Positions 8,151-15,900 of a DNA stretch of 32,585 nt are shown piece after piece. Location of the stretch: NCBI GenBank assembly GCA_020051075.1, contig JAGVJP010000123.1, forward strand, positions 1 to 32,585. Reading direction: 5' to 3'. Within the stretch, counting starts at the first letter, position 1. Every line of letters starts with the position of its first letter. The position numbers and the translations under genes are program-made. Origin of the DNA: Parachlamydiales bacterium (GTDB lineage Bacteria > Chlamydiota > Chlamydiia > Chlamydiales > Parachlamydiaceae). The notes below the pieces were generated by a model. It was not told the DNA's origin. It did not search any database and saw only the letters and a program-made list of their open reading frames with translations.

Positions 8151-9281
8151 TCATTGAATTTGATCCATATTACTCGGCCCTGTACCTGTACTAGGATCAG
8201 TTTTCCATGGCCAGGCAGTACTGTTGTATGGAACTTGGGGCGGTAAGATCGCCTTGAAGCCGTGACTGGTCGCTTCAGCTTCGATCACTTTGCGTGCACT
8301 GCCTCCGAGGAGTTCAAAATCCATTAAACGTGGATTTTTAAAAAAGACTTCACCAATCAATCGATCTGATACGATGCGCATGAAAGCATCCATCATTAAT
8401 TCGGGTGTAGTCGTAAAATCGGTGGTCTCCAAAAGGATCAGACGGTCGTTTAACGCTTCTTGTCCAAAAAACTGCACAAGGATTGAAAACAAGATATTAT
8501 TCTGACGAGCGACATAAATCGAATTACTTAAACCATAAGTGCTAGCCCAATCTTTACCGATCATTTTTTTCCATTGCTCTAGCACACCCCACCAGTGTTT
8601 CACCTGCGCGTTTGTAGCCACATCAATTAGCTTAGCCAAATTAGGTTTAATATTTCGTGCCCAAGACTCAAGCTCATCAAAAGTATAGGTGCTGTTCTTT
8701 AGGCAAGTATCCATAAAAACAGCGATTTGTTTGAGAGTTTCTCTGAACAGATCGCGCACTTCAGGCTGCAGGTTCAATGTGTCCAGCGAATCTAGGGATG
8801 TTTGCACATTAGTGCGATAAGCTTTTAAACTTCCCAGCCACGCCAAGTTTACCGAAGGATTAGCGGTATAGGGGGATAATAAAACAAATGTAGCCATGGC
8901 GCAATGGCCGATCGATTTTGCTACCTGGTATACCTGAGGGACTGATTCTGCCTCCAGAGGTGGCTGTCCAGGCCGGTAAAGAATAAAACGGCCGCCTTTG
9001 CCGCTAAACAATCCCATGATTAAATGATGATTATTCAGGAAATCGTTTCTATAAATCCCTAACGATTTATCGTATATCGTAAACATATTGTCATTGAGTA
9101 CAATCATATTGTTAAAAGCAATCTGTGCTTTAGGAATAGGTTTGCTCGGATCCATGACAAAAGACTGCATAAATTCTGGTACTTTTGGAATTTCGTCTTT
9201 GGGTACATTTGAGATTTCGTCAGCCATGCCCAAACTTGATGCGAATACAGTCGAAAAAATTAGATAAGAAAAAATTTTCAT
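8151..9281 (-). CDS. Secreted protein of unknown function, first in the XDH locus
   Basis: I do not recognise this 376-residue protein. The chosen start at 9281 gives an N-terminal signal peptide (MKIFSYLIFSTVFASSLG) and is preceded by AGAG; a frame opening at 9344 adds 21 residues without signal character. The mature part is probably soluble, rich in Trp and hydrophobic helices, with no other membrane segment, no zinc cluster and no catalytic motif I can name. It lies 65 bases upstream of the XDH-like gene on the same strand, so it is likely co-expressed with the molybdenum-hydroxylase genes and may be a periplasmic accessory. Confidence 0.75.
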   Translation of the reverse strand: MKIFSYLIFSTVFASSLGMADEISNVPKDEIPKVPEFMQSFVMDPSKPIPKAQIAFNNMIVLNDNMFTIYDKSLGIYRNDFLNNHHLIMGLFSGKGGRFILYRPGQPPLEAESVPQVYQVAKSIGHCAMATFVLLSPYTANPSVNLAWLGSLKAYRTNVQTSLDSLDTLNLQPEVRDLFRETLKQIAVFMDTCLKNSTYTFDELESWARNIKPNLAKLIDVATNAQVKHWWGVLEQWKKMIGKDWASTYGLSNSIYVARQNNILFSILVQFFGQEALNDRLILLETTDFTTTPELMMDAFMRIVSDRLIGEVFFKNPRLMDFELLGGSARKVIEAEATSHGFKAILPPQVPYNSTAWPWKTDPSTGTGPSNMDQIQ

Positions 9282-9410
9282 AAAGCTCTCTTTGTTGGCA
9301 ACCTGTTTTTTTCCCAGGCTCTGCGTTGATCCTGATTCTGTCAAATTTCACCAAATAAAGACAAACTGTTTATAAAAAATTTTTGAAAATGATTGATGCA
9401 ACAACGCCGT

Positions 9411-10310
9411 TTAGAAATGTGAGGCTCCTTCTTTGATGGGGAAGAGGTGAAGGATGTAGGGGAAGAGCACCTCCATCGTTTCAGCAACGCCGCGGGAAGA
9501 ACCCGGCAATGTGATGATCAGAGTATCAGAGGCAAAGCCAGCCACACCTCTTGACAGCATCGCGTAGGGAGTGCGTTGCTGGCCATAGTGGCGCGCTGCC
9601 TCCATCAATCCCGGGATCTCACGATTGATCAGAGGACGCAGAGCTTCGGGGGTGCGGTCCCGTTTCGACAGGCCGGTTCCTCCTGTGGTAATCACCAGAT
9701 CATACTTCTGCTTGATGAGGCTTTCCACCTTTTCCCGAATCAACGTTTCATCATCGGGAAGAACAAGGTAGTCCACATCTAGATCTGATAATCGATTGAC
9801 GATGATCTTACCTGAAGTGTCTTCTTTCTGGCCGGCAGCAACGCTGTCTGAACAGACGATCACCATGGCGCGCAAGCCGGATCCCTTCATGCGGTAGTCT
9901 GACTTTCCTCCTGACTTCTCCAGAAGCTTAATCTGTCCTATCTCGATCTCTTTGTCGATCGGTTTCAACATATCGTAGATGGTGAGTGCGACCACGGAAG
10001 CTCCATGCATAGCCTCTACCTCGACACCGGTCTTGTAGATCGTCTTCACTTCACACTGTATCCTGATTTCTCTTTCAAGCAGTTCGAACGAGATCTTGGT
10101 ATATTCTATAGGGAGGGGATGGCAATCGGGGATCATATCTGCCGTTCGCTTGACGGCGAAAAGGCCGGCCGTACGGCTTACCTCTAGAACATCTCCTTTT
10201 GGAACGGTTTTGTTGCGAATGGCTTCCATCGTCTCATTCTTACCTACTTTTACCGTTGCTACTGCCTTAGAAGTGCGCTGTGTCTTAATTTTCTGCGTGA
10301 TATCAATCAT
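9411..10310 (-). CDS. moaCB: MoaC-MoaB/Mog fusion, molybdenum cofactor biosynthesis
   Basis: A 299-residue bifunctional protein. Residues 1-145 are MoaC (cyclic pyranopterin monophosphate synthase accessory) with DCHPLPI (62-68), VEAMHGASV and the EKSGGKS loop. Residues 147-299 are a MoaB/MogA-type molybdopterin adenylyltransferase domain with TTGGTG (208-213), RDRTPEAL and LPGSSRG. It would therefore act early (with MoaA, forming cPMP) and late (adenylating molybdopterin for MoeA). The start at 10310 gives an ATGA overlap with the moaE stop and matches the usual MoaC N-terminus; an in-frame ATG at 10325 is the alternative. It is the last gene of the Moco operon. Confidence 0.93.
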   Translation of the reverse strand: MIDITQKIKTQRTSKAVATVKVGKNETMEAIRNKTVPKGDVLEVSRTAGLFAVKRTADMIPDCHPLPIEYTKISFELLEREIRIQCEVKTIYKTGVEVEAMHGASVVALTIYDMLKPIDKEIEIGQIKLLEKSGGKSDYRMKGSGLRAMVIVCSDSVAAGQKEDTSGKIIVNRLSDLDVDYLVLPDDETLIREKVESLIKQKYDLVITTGGTGLSKRDRTPEALRPLINREIPGLMEAARHYGQQRTPYAMLSRGVAGFASDTLIITLPGSSRGVAETMEVLFPYILHLFPIKEGASHF

Positions 10311-10732
10311 CGATTTACTTTCCATTGAGAATGTTGATTATCGAAAATCTCTTTACCCCAGATCGGAAGTTCTGCTTTTATCCTGTCGATCAAAGAACGT
10401 GTGGCATCAAAAGCAGCCTGTCTGTGCGGGGCAGAGATCAGCACAAATAAGGAGATGCTTCCTGCCGGGACTAGTCCCAAGCTGTGGCGAATATGAAGAG
10501 CTTTGATGGGAAACTGATCAAAGATTTGATCTGTTATTTTCTTTAGTTGCTCTTCAACCATCTCTTCAAAAGCGCTGTATTCGATTGCAACAACGTGATG
10601 ACCATCGATCCGATCACAACGCACTTGCCCTAAGAAGATCTCGTGGGCACCATTTTCACAGTCGTGACTGAGTAGTGTCAGAGCCTTAGTTATTGTGGAG
10701 TGGTCGATGGGACCTTCAGTAAAGAGTTTCAT
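10307..10732 (-). CDS. moaE: Molybdopterin synthase large subunit MoaE
   Basis: A 141-residue MoaE, the catalytic subunit of molybdopterin synthase, which converts cPMP to molybdopterin with sulfur from MoaD thiocarboxylate. Typical features are the GQVR segment (about 35-38), the SLGLVPAG turn, the APHRQAAF helix and the active-site stretch [10 protein letters not shown], with lysines at 119 and 127. The gene overlaps the 3' end of the MoeB-like gene by 17 bases and the start of moaCB by 4, fixing it in the middle of the operon. Confidence 0.93.
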   Translation of the reverse strand: MKLFTEGPIDHSTITKALTLLSHDCENGAHEIFLGQVRCDRIDGHHVVAIEYSAFEEMVEEQLKKITDQIFDQFPIKALHIRHSLGLVPAGSISLFVLISAPHRQAAFDATRSLIDRIKAELPIWGKEIFDNQHSQWKVNR

Positions 10733-11714
10733 AGATAGCGTAGAGTTGGTTAAAACGGTTTGTCTTAGCTAGCAACATCGCTGCCTGCCGGCTGCGATTT
10801 CCTGAACGACAGACGAAAGCAATCTCTTTATCGGTGATCAGTTCATCTATCCTTAAGTGAAGCTCTGAGAGGGGGATGCGCTTTGCTATAGGGAAGACCG
10901 GCACCTCATTAGGCTCGCGTACATCAACCAGAAGGTAGCGTTCAGCGTTATCTCTATATTCCTTGGCAGAAAGCAGATGAACGGGGCATTTACTTTGGCC
11001 TGAGATCTTGGGTTTCTTGACAGCGAAGGGAAAAGTAACAAATTGCATTGTCAACACATTGAAAACAAGTAACTGTCCGACTAAAGGCTCGCCGATCCCC
11101 GTGATCAACTTGATGCATTCTGTGGCTTGCAACATCCCTGTCAGTCCCGGCAGTACCCCCAAGACTCCACTATCAGCACAGTCGGGGATCTTTTCAACAC
11201 TCTGTTTAGGAAATAGTTGAAGGTAGGTTGGGCTCCCACGATAGTTAAAGATTGCTACCTGCGCCTCATAACAGTGAATGGCGCCATAGATCCAAGCCTT
11301 ATTCAACGCCTCACAGCACTCGTCGATGAGATATCGCGTGTCAAAGTTGTCTGTACAGTCGATAACAAAATCATACTTGGAAATTATTGAAGAGGCATTT
11401 TCTCTTGTGAGATGGCAAGAATAGACTTCGGCGTTCACATGCGGGTTTAAATTATTGATGTAGGCAGCTGCTGCCGCGGCCTTATTTTCACCTAGCGTGG
11501 AGGTGCCGAAGAGCACTTGTCGCTGGAGGTTGCTCTCCTCAACAATATCGCCATCGACGATGCCTATGTTCCCCAGACCTGCAGCTGCAAGGTACTGGAG
11601 CACTGGGCAGCCTATCCCGCCAGCCCCTACAACGACTACTGATGTCTCTTTCAGTCGATTTTGTCCTTCTAGTCCAAATTCTGCAAGGCAGGTCTGTCGG
11701 ATATATCGGGACAT
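10716..11714 (-). CDS. moeB: MoeB/ThiF-type adenylyltransferase with C-terminal rhodanese domain
   Basis: A 332-residue E1-like enzyme expected to adenylate the C-terminal Gly-Gly of MoaD and, through its rhodanese domain, deliver sulfur. The nucleotide loop GAGGIGCP is at 30-37, followed by ESNLQRQ and the DCTDNFDTR motif. The rhodanese domain starts near 255 with active-site loop CRSGNRS (C302). Two oddities: the zinc-binding CxxC of MoeB (usually CYRC) reads TYLQ, and the second CxxC is reduced to one Cys. The rhodanese C-terminus is also short, ending where moaE begins. It starts two bases after the moaD stop, with GGGGG inside moaD as ribosome-binding site. Confidence 0.9.
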   Translation of the reverse strand: MSRYIRQTCLAEFGLEGQNRLKETSVVVVGAGGIGCPVLQYLAAAGLGNIGIVDGDIVEESNLQRQVLFGTSTLGENKAAAAAAYINNLNPHVNAEVYSCHLTRENASSIISKYDFVIDCTDNFDTRYLIDECCEALNKAWIYGAIHCYEAQVAIFNYRGSPTYLQLFPKQSVEKIPDCADSGVLGVLPGLTGMLQATECIKLITGIGEPLVGQLLVFNVLTMQFVTFPFAVKKPKISGQSKCPVHLLSAKEYRDNAERYLLVDVREPNEVPVFPIAKRIPLSELHLRIDELITDKEIAFVCRSGNRSRQAAMLLAKTNRFNQLYAIYETLY

Positions 11715-11716
11715 CT

Positions 11717-11956
11717 TTAGCCCCCTGAAAAAGGGGGAAGAATTGCTATGTCATCACTTGGTGTGAGAGGGTTCTCAAGGGATGAGATCGTTCTATTGAT
11801 CGCCACTAGATAGGGAATATTTCGGAGGATGGGATAATTTTCTTCCAGGTAGGAGCGCATCTCGGACACATTTTTCAGCGAGACATTCAAGGAGAGTTCA
11901 CTCGCTATCTTTTCTTTTAGAATGCCATAAAAGGTTACACGGTGATGAGTTTCCAT
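11717..11956 (-). CDS. moaD: Molybdopterin synthase sulfur carrier MoaD
   Basis: A 79-residue ubiquitin-fold sulfur carrier ending in PPFSGG. The terminal Gly-Gly is the site of adenylation by MoeB and of thiocarboxylate formation. Length and the ILPPFSGG ending match MoaD rather than ThiS, and the position between moeB and the rest of the Moco operon supports this. The start overlaps the end of the transporter gene by 22 bases. Confidence 0.92.
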   Translation of the reverse strand: METHHRVTFYGILKEKIASELSLNVSLKNVSEMRSYLEENYPILRNIPYLVAINRTISSLENPLTPSDDIAILPPFSGG

Positions 11957-12723
11957 GATGCTATCCCTAACACTAATGCCAATGCCCGTTTTATCCAGAT
12001 TTCTTGTGCAGGACCGCTACCCCACCAGGAACCGAACCATCCTCCAATCAGGACTACGCTGAACAATAGCACACTCTCTGCTGGAAAAAAAGCAAAATCT
12101 TTCCAGTGGTGCAGCTGGGTAAGCAGGCCCACGACGGAGTTAGCGAAGGTAAATAGGGCGGTGACAGCGGCTGTCTCTTTCACCGAAGCCCATCCAAAGA
12201 AGAGAATCACAGGACTCAGCAAGATGCCCCCGCCAATGCCAAGCAGCCCCGAAAGAAAGCCGATCGTTCCTCCAACAGCAGCGGCTGCCTTAAAATTGAT
12301 CCGAAAGCTGCCGCTCCCATCCTCTTGCAACTCCTTATCTAGGCCTGTGGCGAGTGCTAGTACACCATCCCTTGCGACTGACAGTCTGATAATAGGCGCT
12401 AAGAGCACGATACCGAGCAACGTTTTAAAGAGGGTGTGATCTAGAGTGATCGTTGAACCTATGATGGCGGCGGGAATAGAAGCCAAGGCAAAAGGATAAA
12501 ATTGCTGCCATTTGAAGTGTTTATTTATGTAGTAATGAACAAAAGAGATGAAAGAAACCATCACGTTGAGTGCTAAAGCGATGACCCGCATCGTATTGGT
12601 GGGCATCGACCAGAGCGCCATCACAGCGATAAAGCCGCTCGCGCCTCCATGGCCTACTGAGGCATAAAGCAATGAGATCAATCCCATCAGAATGACCATC
12701 CAGACGTCAAAAGATTCTAACAT
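11935..12723 (-). CDS. TauE/SafE (TSUP) family membrane transporter
   Basis: A 262-residue inner-membrane protein with about eight hydrophobic segments in two halves. The halves carry the paired family motifs YASVGHGGASGF near the N-terminus and SGLLGIGGGILLSP in the middle. TSUP proteins move sulfite, sulfoacetate and related anions or sulfur compounds. I choose the start at 12723 because AGGAGA lies about eight bases upstream; a longer frame to 12852 would mostly overlap moeA and adds a non-membrane tail. It overlaps the moeA 3' end by 17 bases and moaD by 22, so it is a true operon member. Molybdate or sulfur-anion transport for Moco synthesis is an inference. Confidence 0.88.
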   Translation of the reverse strand: MLESFDVWMVILMGLISLLYASVGHGGASGFIAVMALWSMPTNTMRVIALALNVMVSFISFVHYYINKHFKWQQFYPFALASIPAAIIGSTITLDHTLFKTLLGIVLLAPIIRLSVARDGVLALATGLDKELQEDGSGSFRINFKAAAAVGGTIGFLSGLLGIGGGILLSPVILFFGWASVKETAAVTALFTFANSVVGLLTQLHHWKDFAFFPAESVLLFSVVLIGGWFGSWWGSGPAQEIWIKRALALVLGIASWKLITV

Positions 12724-13870
12724 CGACAAGTTCTCCTTTGCGGACTGTTTCAATTGCTTCAGGGATTGTGACCAGGCAGTTGGCTTTAGTGAAGGTGTGC
12801 AGCATGTAAGATTCTTGTCCTGTGAGGATCTCCACTTGATGACCATTGACAAAGCCTCTCAGGAATTGGGTGAGGCCTGCCTTCTTATGAAAATCGCTGG
12901 CCAGCGGCAACTGCAGAAATAGGGGGCTTTTGCTTTGCACAAGTGAGGCGATATAGAGATGGAAGCAAACCAGAGTAGAGACTGGATTTCCAGGTAGTCC
13001 AAAGATCAGTTTAGATCCCTTTTTTCCAAAGTAGAGCGGCTTTCCGGGTTTTTGCTTTACGCCATGGAAGATCTTTGTTACTCCTGCCTTCTCAAGCATG
13101 GGAACGACGTAGTCGTAGTCGCCGACAGAGACTCCTCCAGTGATGATCAAGAGATCGCATTTTTCCAACCCTTTCTCAATTTCTGCAAGAATTTGGTCGG
13201 GGTTGTCAGAAACATGCGTTACCGAAGCCGGAGATATCCCATGCTCTTTTAGAGTGGCAGAGAGGGTAGCTTTGTTGGAGTCGTAGATCTTGCCATCGCT
13301 TAATGGCGTGCCAGGTTCTATCACTTCGTTTCCTGTTGTCACGACAGCCACTGAGGGTCTTTGGATGACATCCACCTCGTTGATGCCTAGACCGGAGAGA
13401 TGCCCAATCATCGCCGCAGTGATGCGCTGCCCCTTTAAAAGGACCAAGTCCCCCTCTTTGAGGTGCGAACCCACTTCGCGTACATACATGCCCTTTTTTT
13501 CTGGTCTGGGGTCGAAGGAGACGCCTTTTGGATTCAGTCTGGCAAACTCCTGCATGACCATCGTGTCGGCGCCTAAAGGGACAGGGGCTCCAGTGAAGAC
13601 GCGAATGGCAGAACCCGGCTTTAAGGAGAAGGCTTTGGAACAGCCGGCGGCCACCTCATCGGACAGTGAGAGGACATCGGAGACATCAAGATCGTGAAAT
13701 CGGATCGCATATCCATCGACGGAGGATTGAACAAAGGGGGGAAGGGAAAAGGGTGCGTGAAGGTCAAAGGCGGAAAGCAATCCAACAGCCTGGTCGGTCG
13801 CTATCTTCACTGACTTAAACGTTGGTGTATGGCTTTTAATCAGTTGTGCGGCTTCATCGACGCCGATCAT
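12707..13870 (-). CDS. moeA: Molybdopterin molybdenumtransferase MoeA
   Basis: A 387-residue MoeA, which inserts molybdate into adenylated molybdopterin. Hallmarks are SSVDGYA (49-55), the GGVSVGDYD loop (245-253), KPGKPLYFG (274-282) and GLPGNPVS (291-298); the length is normal for the family. The gene begins one base after the moaA stop, and its ribosome-binding site GGAGG is formed by the last moaA codons. The adenylyltransferase that works just before it is supplied by the MoaB-like half of the downstream fusion. Confidence 0.95.
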   Translation of the reverse strand: MIGVDEAAQLIKSHTPTFKSVKIATDQAVGLLSAFDLHAPFSLPPFVQSSVDGYAIRFHDLDVSDVLSLSDEVAAGCSKAFSLKPGSAIRVFTGAPVPLGADTMVMQEFARLNPKGVSFDPRPEKKGMYVREVGSHLKEGDLVLLKGQRITAAMIGHLSGLGINEVDVIQRPSVAVVTTGNEVIEPGTPLSDGKIYDSNKATLSATLKEHGISPASVTHVSDNPDQILAEIEKGLEKCDLLIITGGVSVGDYDYVVPMLEKAGVTKIFHGVKQKPGKPLYFGKKGSKLIFGLPGNPVSTLVCFHLYIASLVQSKSPLFLQLPLASDFHKKAGLTQFLRGFVNGHQVEILTGQESYMLHTFTKANCLVTIPEAIETVRKGELVDVRIF

Positions 13871-13871
13871 A

Positions 13872-14843
13872 TCATCCTCCGATTGAGATCATTGAACGGT
13901 TATTCATCTGGGAGTTGAGCTCCTGTCCGCCAAAGCCGGCAAATTTAGCTTCCACAGTCTGCTTGATCAGCGGGCGGATATCCTCCCCTTTCCGATAGGC
14001 TGTGATCAGGTCTGTCTCGCTCTGCGAAAATAGACAGTTCTTCATCTTTCCGTCGGCGGTGATGCGAAGACGGTTGCAGCCGCTGCAGAAGGGTTCTGTG
14101 ACCGAGCTGATCACCCCGAAGGAACCCATAAAACCCTTCACCTGGTATTTTTTGTCGGTGTCATTGGGGTGATCATGGAGCTTTTCGAATTCAAACTTTG
14201 TACCGATCTCTTCCAGCATCTGTTTGAGGCTGAAGACCTTTTCCTTCTCCCATGCATTGCCTTTGAAGGGCATGAACTCGATGAAGCGGATCTGGATGGG
14301 GACGTTCTGTGTCCATGCAACGAAGTCACAGAGCTCACTGTTGTTGAAGCCATTCATCACCACCACATTGAGTTTTACATGAAAATTCATTTTCAGTAGT
14401 GTGTCGATGTTGTTTTTCACTCGATTAAAACCGTCTATTCGGGTAATCTGCAAAAACTTTTCGGGGTGTAATGTGTCCAAGCTGACATTGATCGATCTGA
14501 GACCTATCTCCTTAAAGCAGCTCAAAAATTTTTCAAGGTTGAAACCGTTGGTGGTGAGGGAAAGCTTTAGAGGAAGTCGTCCGATACGCTGGAAGATGTC
14601 GAGAGCATCTCTTCGGACCAGAGGCTCGCCACCGGTGAAGCGCACTCGTTCGATGCCCATCTCGGCAAAAATGCCAACGATCCCTTCTATTTCCTCGGCA
14701 CTCATTAAGTGAGGGGATGGATGATGGCTCTCTCCAAAGGAAGCCACACAATACTGGCAACGGAAGTTGCAAGCATCGGTAAGAGACACTCTAAGGTAGT
14801 TGTGCACCCTCTGGAATTTATCTATAAGCTGATTTTGAGTCAT
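13872..14843 (-). CDS. moaA: GTP 3',8-cyclase MoaA (radical SAM)
   Basis: A 323-residue radical SAM enzyme performing the first step of molybdenum cofactor synthesis, GTP to 3',8-cH2GTP. The N-terminal cluster motif CNFRCQYC has C25, C29 and C32, followed by TGGEPL. The C-terminal second 4Fe-4S site is C253, C256 and C270. The protein ends in Gly-Gly, as functional MoaA does. It is the first gene of the Moco operon; about 77 bases separate it from the hairpin at 14921. I see no strong promoter or molybdenum-cofactor riboswitch in that gap. Confidence 0.95.
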   Translation of the reverse strand: MTQNQLIDKFQRVHNYLRVSLTDACNFRCQYCVASFGESHHPSPHLMSAEEIEGIVGIFAEMGIERVRFTGGEPLVRRDALDIFQRIGRLPLKLSLTTNGFNLEKFLSCFKEIGLRSINVSLDTLHPEKFLQITRIDGFNRVKNNIDTLLKMNFHVKLNVVVMNGFNNSELCDFVAWTQNVPIQIRFIEFMPFKGNAWEKEKVFSLKQMLEEIGTKFEFEKLHDHPNDTDKKYQVKGFMGSFGVISSVTEPFCSGCNRLRITADGKMKNCLFSQSETDLITAYRKGEDIRPLIKQTVEAKFAGFGGQELNSQMNNRSMISIGG

Positions 14844-14920
14844 AAGTAGCTAGGTTAATGAATCAAATAATTTAAAGTATAGGGAATTCAAACTCGAATT
14901 TGTGATCGTGTGTAACAATC

Positions 14921-15009
14921 ATCTCCCCAAAAAACGTAATTGCAATTTTAGGGGAAATTTAATAGAAAAAAATAGCCCCTAAAATTGCAATTACGTTTTT
15001 TGGGGAGAT
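14921..15009. repeat. Perfect 34-bp inverted repeat (long hairpin)
   Basis: The arms 14921-14954 and 14976-15009 are exact reverse complements over all 34 bases, separated by a 21-base A-rich loop. Each outer end begins ATCTCCCC. The structure sits between the moaA 5' end and the start of the ATPase remnant. Its length and perfection exceed a normal terminator. A MITE, the terminal inverted repeats of a collapsed element or a regulatory hairpin are all possible. Confidence 0.9.
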
Positions 15010-15028
15010 AAAATAAGGGTAAGGATAT

Positions 15029-15133
15029 ATGACAAAATTTATTGGCAGGGAAAAAGAACTTGAATCGCTTAAAGGACTACTTCGAAAAAAGACGCCTGAT
15101 TTATTTGTACGCAGGCTCTGCGCTAAAATTTAG
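15029..15133 (+). pseudogene. N-terminal stump of an archaeal-type AAA ATPase gene
   Basis: A 34-codon frame with AGGGTAAGG upstream starts MTKFIGREKELESLKGLL. This is the characteristic beginning of the archaeal-type ATPase family, whose members read FxGRxxEL about 20 residues before the P-loop. The frame stops just before the expected GRRRxGKS P-loop, and the following bases do not continue the family. It ends 5 bases before the convergent BPL_N gene. I infer a deletion that removed nearly all of a mobile-type ATPase gene. Confidence 0.6.
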
Positions 15134-15138
15134 TTATT

Positions 15139-15900
15139 TTAATTTAGAGAAAAGTGGTTTAAAAGGCTTGAGAACAGAGTGCGACGCTCTCTTTCTATCT
15201 GCTTTAATGCCAAAAAAAGTGATCCTTTAATGTGTTTTTTTGTACATTCATGATAAGCGCTATATTCAGGATGAACCCCAGACAGGATAGCGCATCCGGT
15301 TCCTACCTGACATTTTACGATAGCAGCTGGTTGTTCTTCAATATCCGCATAACGGGCAACAACTGAAGTCGTGTGATATTGTTCGGCATCCACAAATGCA
15401 CATCCACCATTGTAATAGGCTGCTGTCAAAGATGAAGCAGATGATGATGAAACTAGATTGATTTTAGCTATTTGAGCCCCTTGTCCACTTTGATAATCAA
15501 ATTTTCCTAATCCATAAGCTGGACCACGTGCGACTCCTGGAAAGAATTTTAATTCTCTCGTAGCAAAAATTTCTAAGGGACCGCCTTGCTCAAATTCTAC
15601 CATTGCACTTCCATAATAGCCCCCAGCACAGATACCTAAAAAATTCCCCCCTTTCTCAACAAAATCTCTAATGTGATGATTTCCAGAGCCTTTTAAGGCT
15701 TGATGATAAGGGGTATCACGCCCCCCTGGAAAAATGACTAGGTGGGTCTCTTTTTGCCAATCTGTTCCTTGAAAAAGATCTTTATTTGCCCATGTAAGGT
15801 GGTATTTTTGATCGATTTTTTCATGTTTTAATGCAGATAAGAGGGAGGCGATGCAAAAACTATCGGCTCCATCATCTTTGTAAATTAAGATTTTTTTCAT
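15139..15900 (-). CDS. BPL_N-domain protein, class I amidotransferase-like
   Basis: A 253-residue protein matching the domain found at the N-terminus of eukaryotic biotin-protein ligases (BPL_N), here standing alone. The fold is glutamine-amidotransferase-like: VIFPGGRDTPY near 55-65, then the nucleophile elbow GICAGGYYG with C91, and a later His in LSGVHPEYS. Its biochemical activity is not established. It overlaps bioY by four bases (ATGA), tying it to biotin uptake or use. No ligase catalytic domain is attached and no birA is in the window. Confidence 0.85.
   Translation of the reverse strand: MKKILIYKDDGADSFCIASLLSALKHEKIDQKYHLTWANKDLFQGTDWQKETHLVIFPGGRDTPYHQALKGSGNHHIRDFVEKGGNFLGICAGGYYGSAMVEFEQGGPLEIFATRELKFFPGVARGPAYGLGKFDYQSGQGAQIAKINLVSSSSASSLTAAYYNGGCAFVDAEQYHTTSVVARYADIEEQPAAIVKCQVGTGCAILSGVHPEYSAYHECTKKHIKGSLFLALKQIERERRTLFSSLLNHFSLN

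Noticed and set aside
14844..14920. Molybdenum-cofactor riboswitch or strong promoter ahead of moaA
   Set aside because: The gap is too short for the riboswitch. A TATACT is present at 14876-14881 (minus) but lacks a matching -35 at normal spacing.
14921..15009. Hairpin as an ordinary rho-independent terminator
   Set aside because: The stem is 34 bp and perfect, no T-tract follows on the minus side, and it lies upstream of moaA rather than at a gene end.
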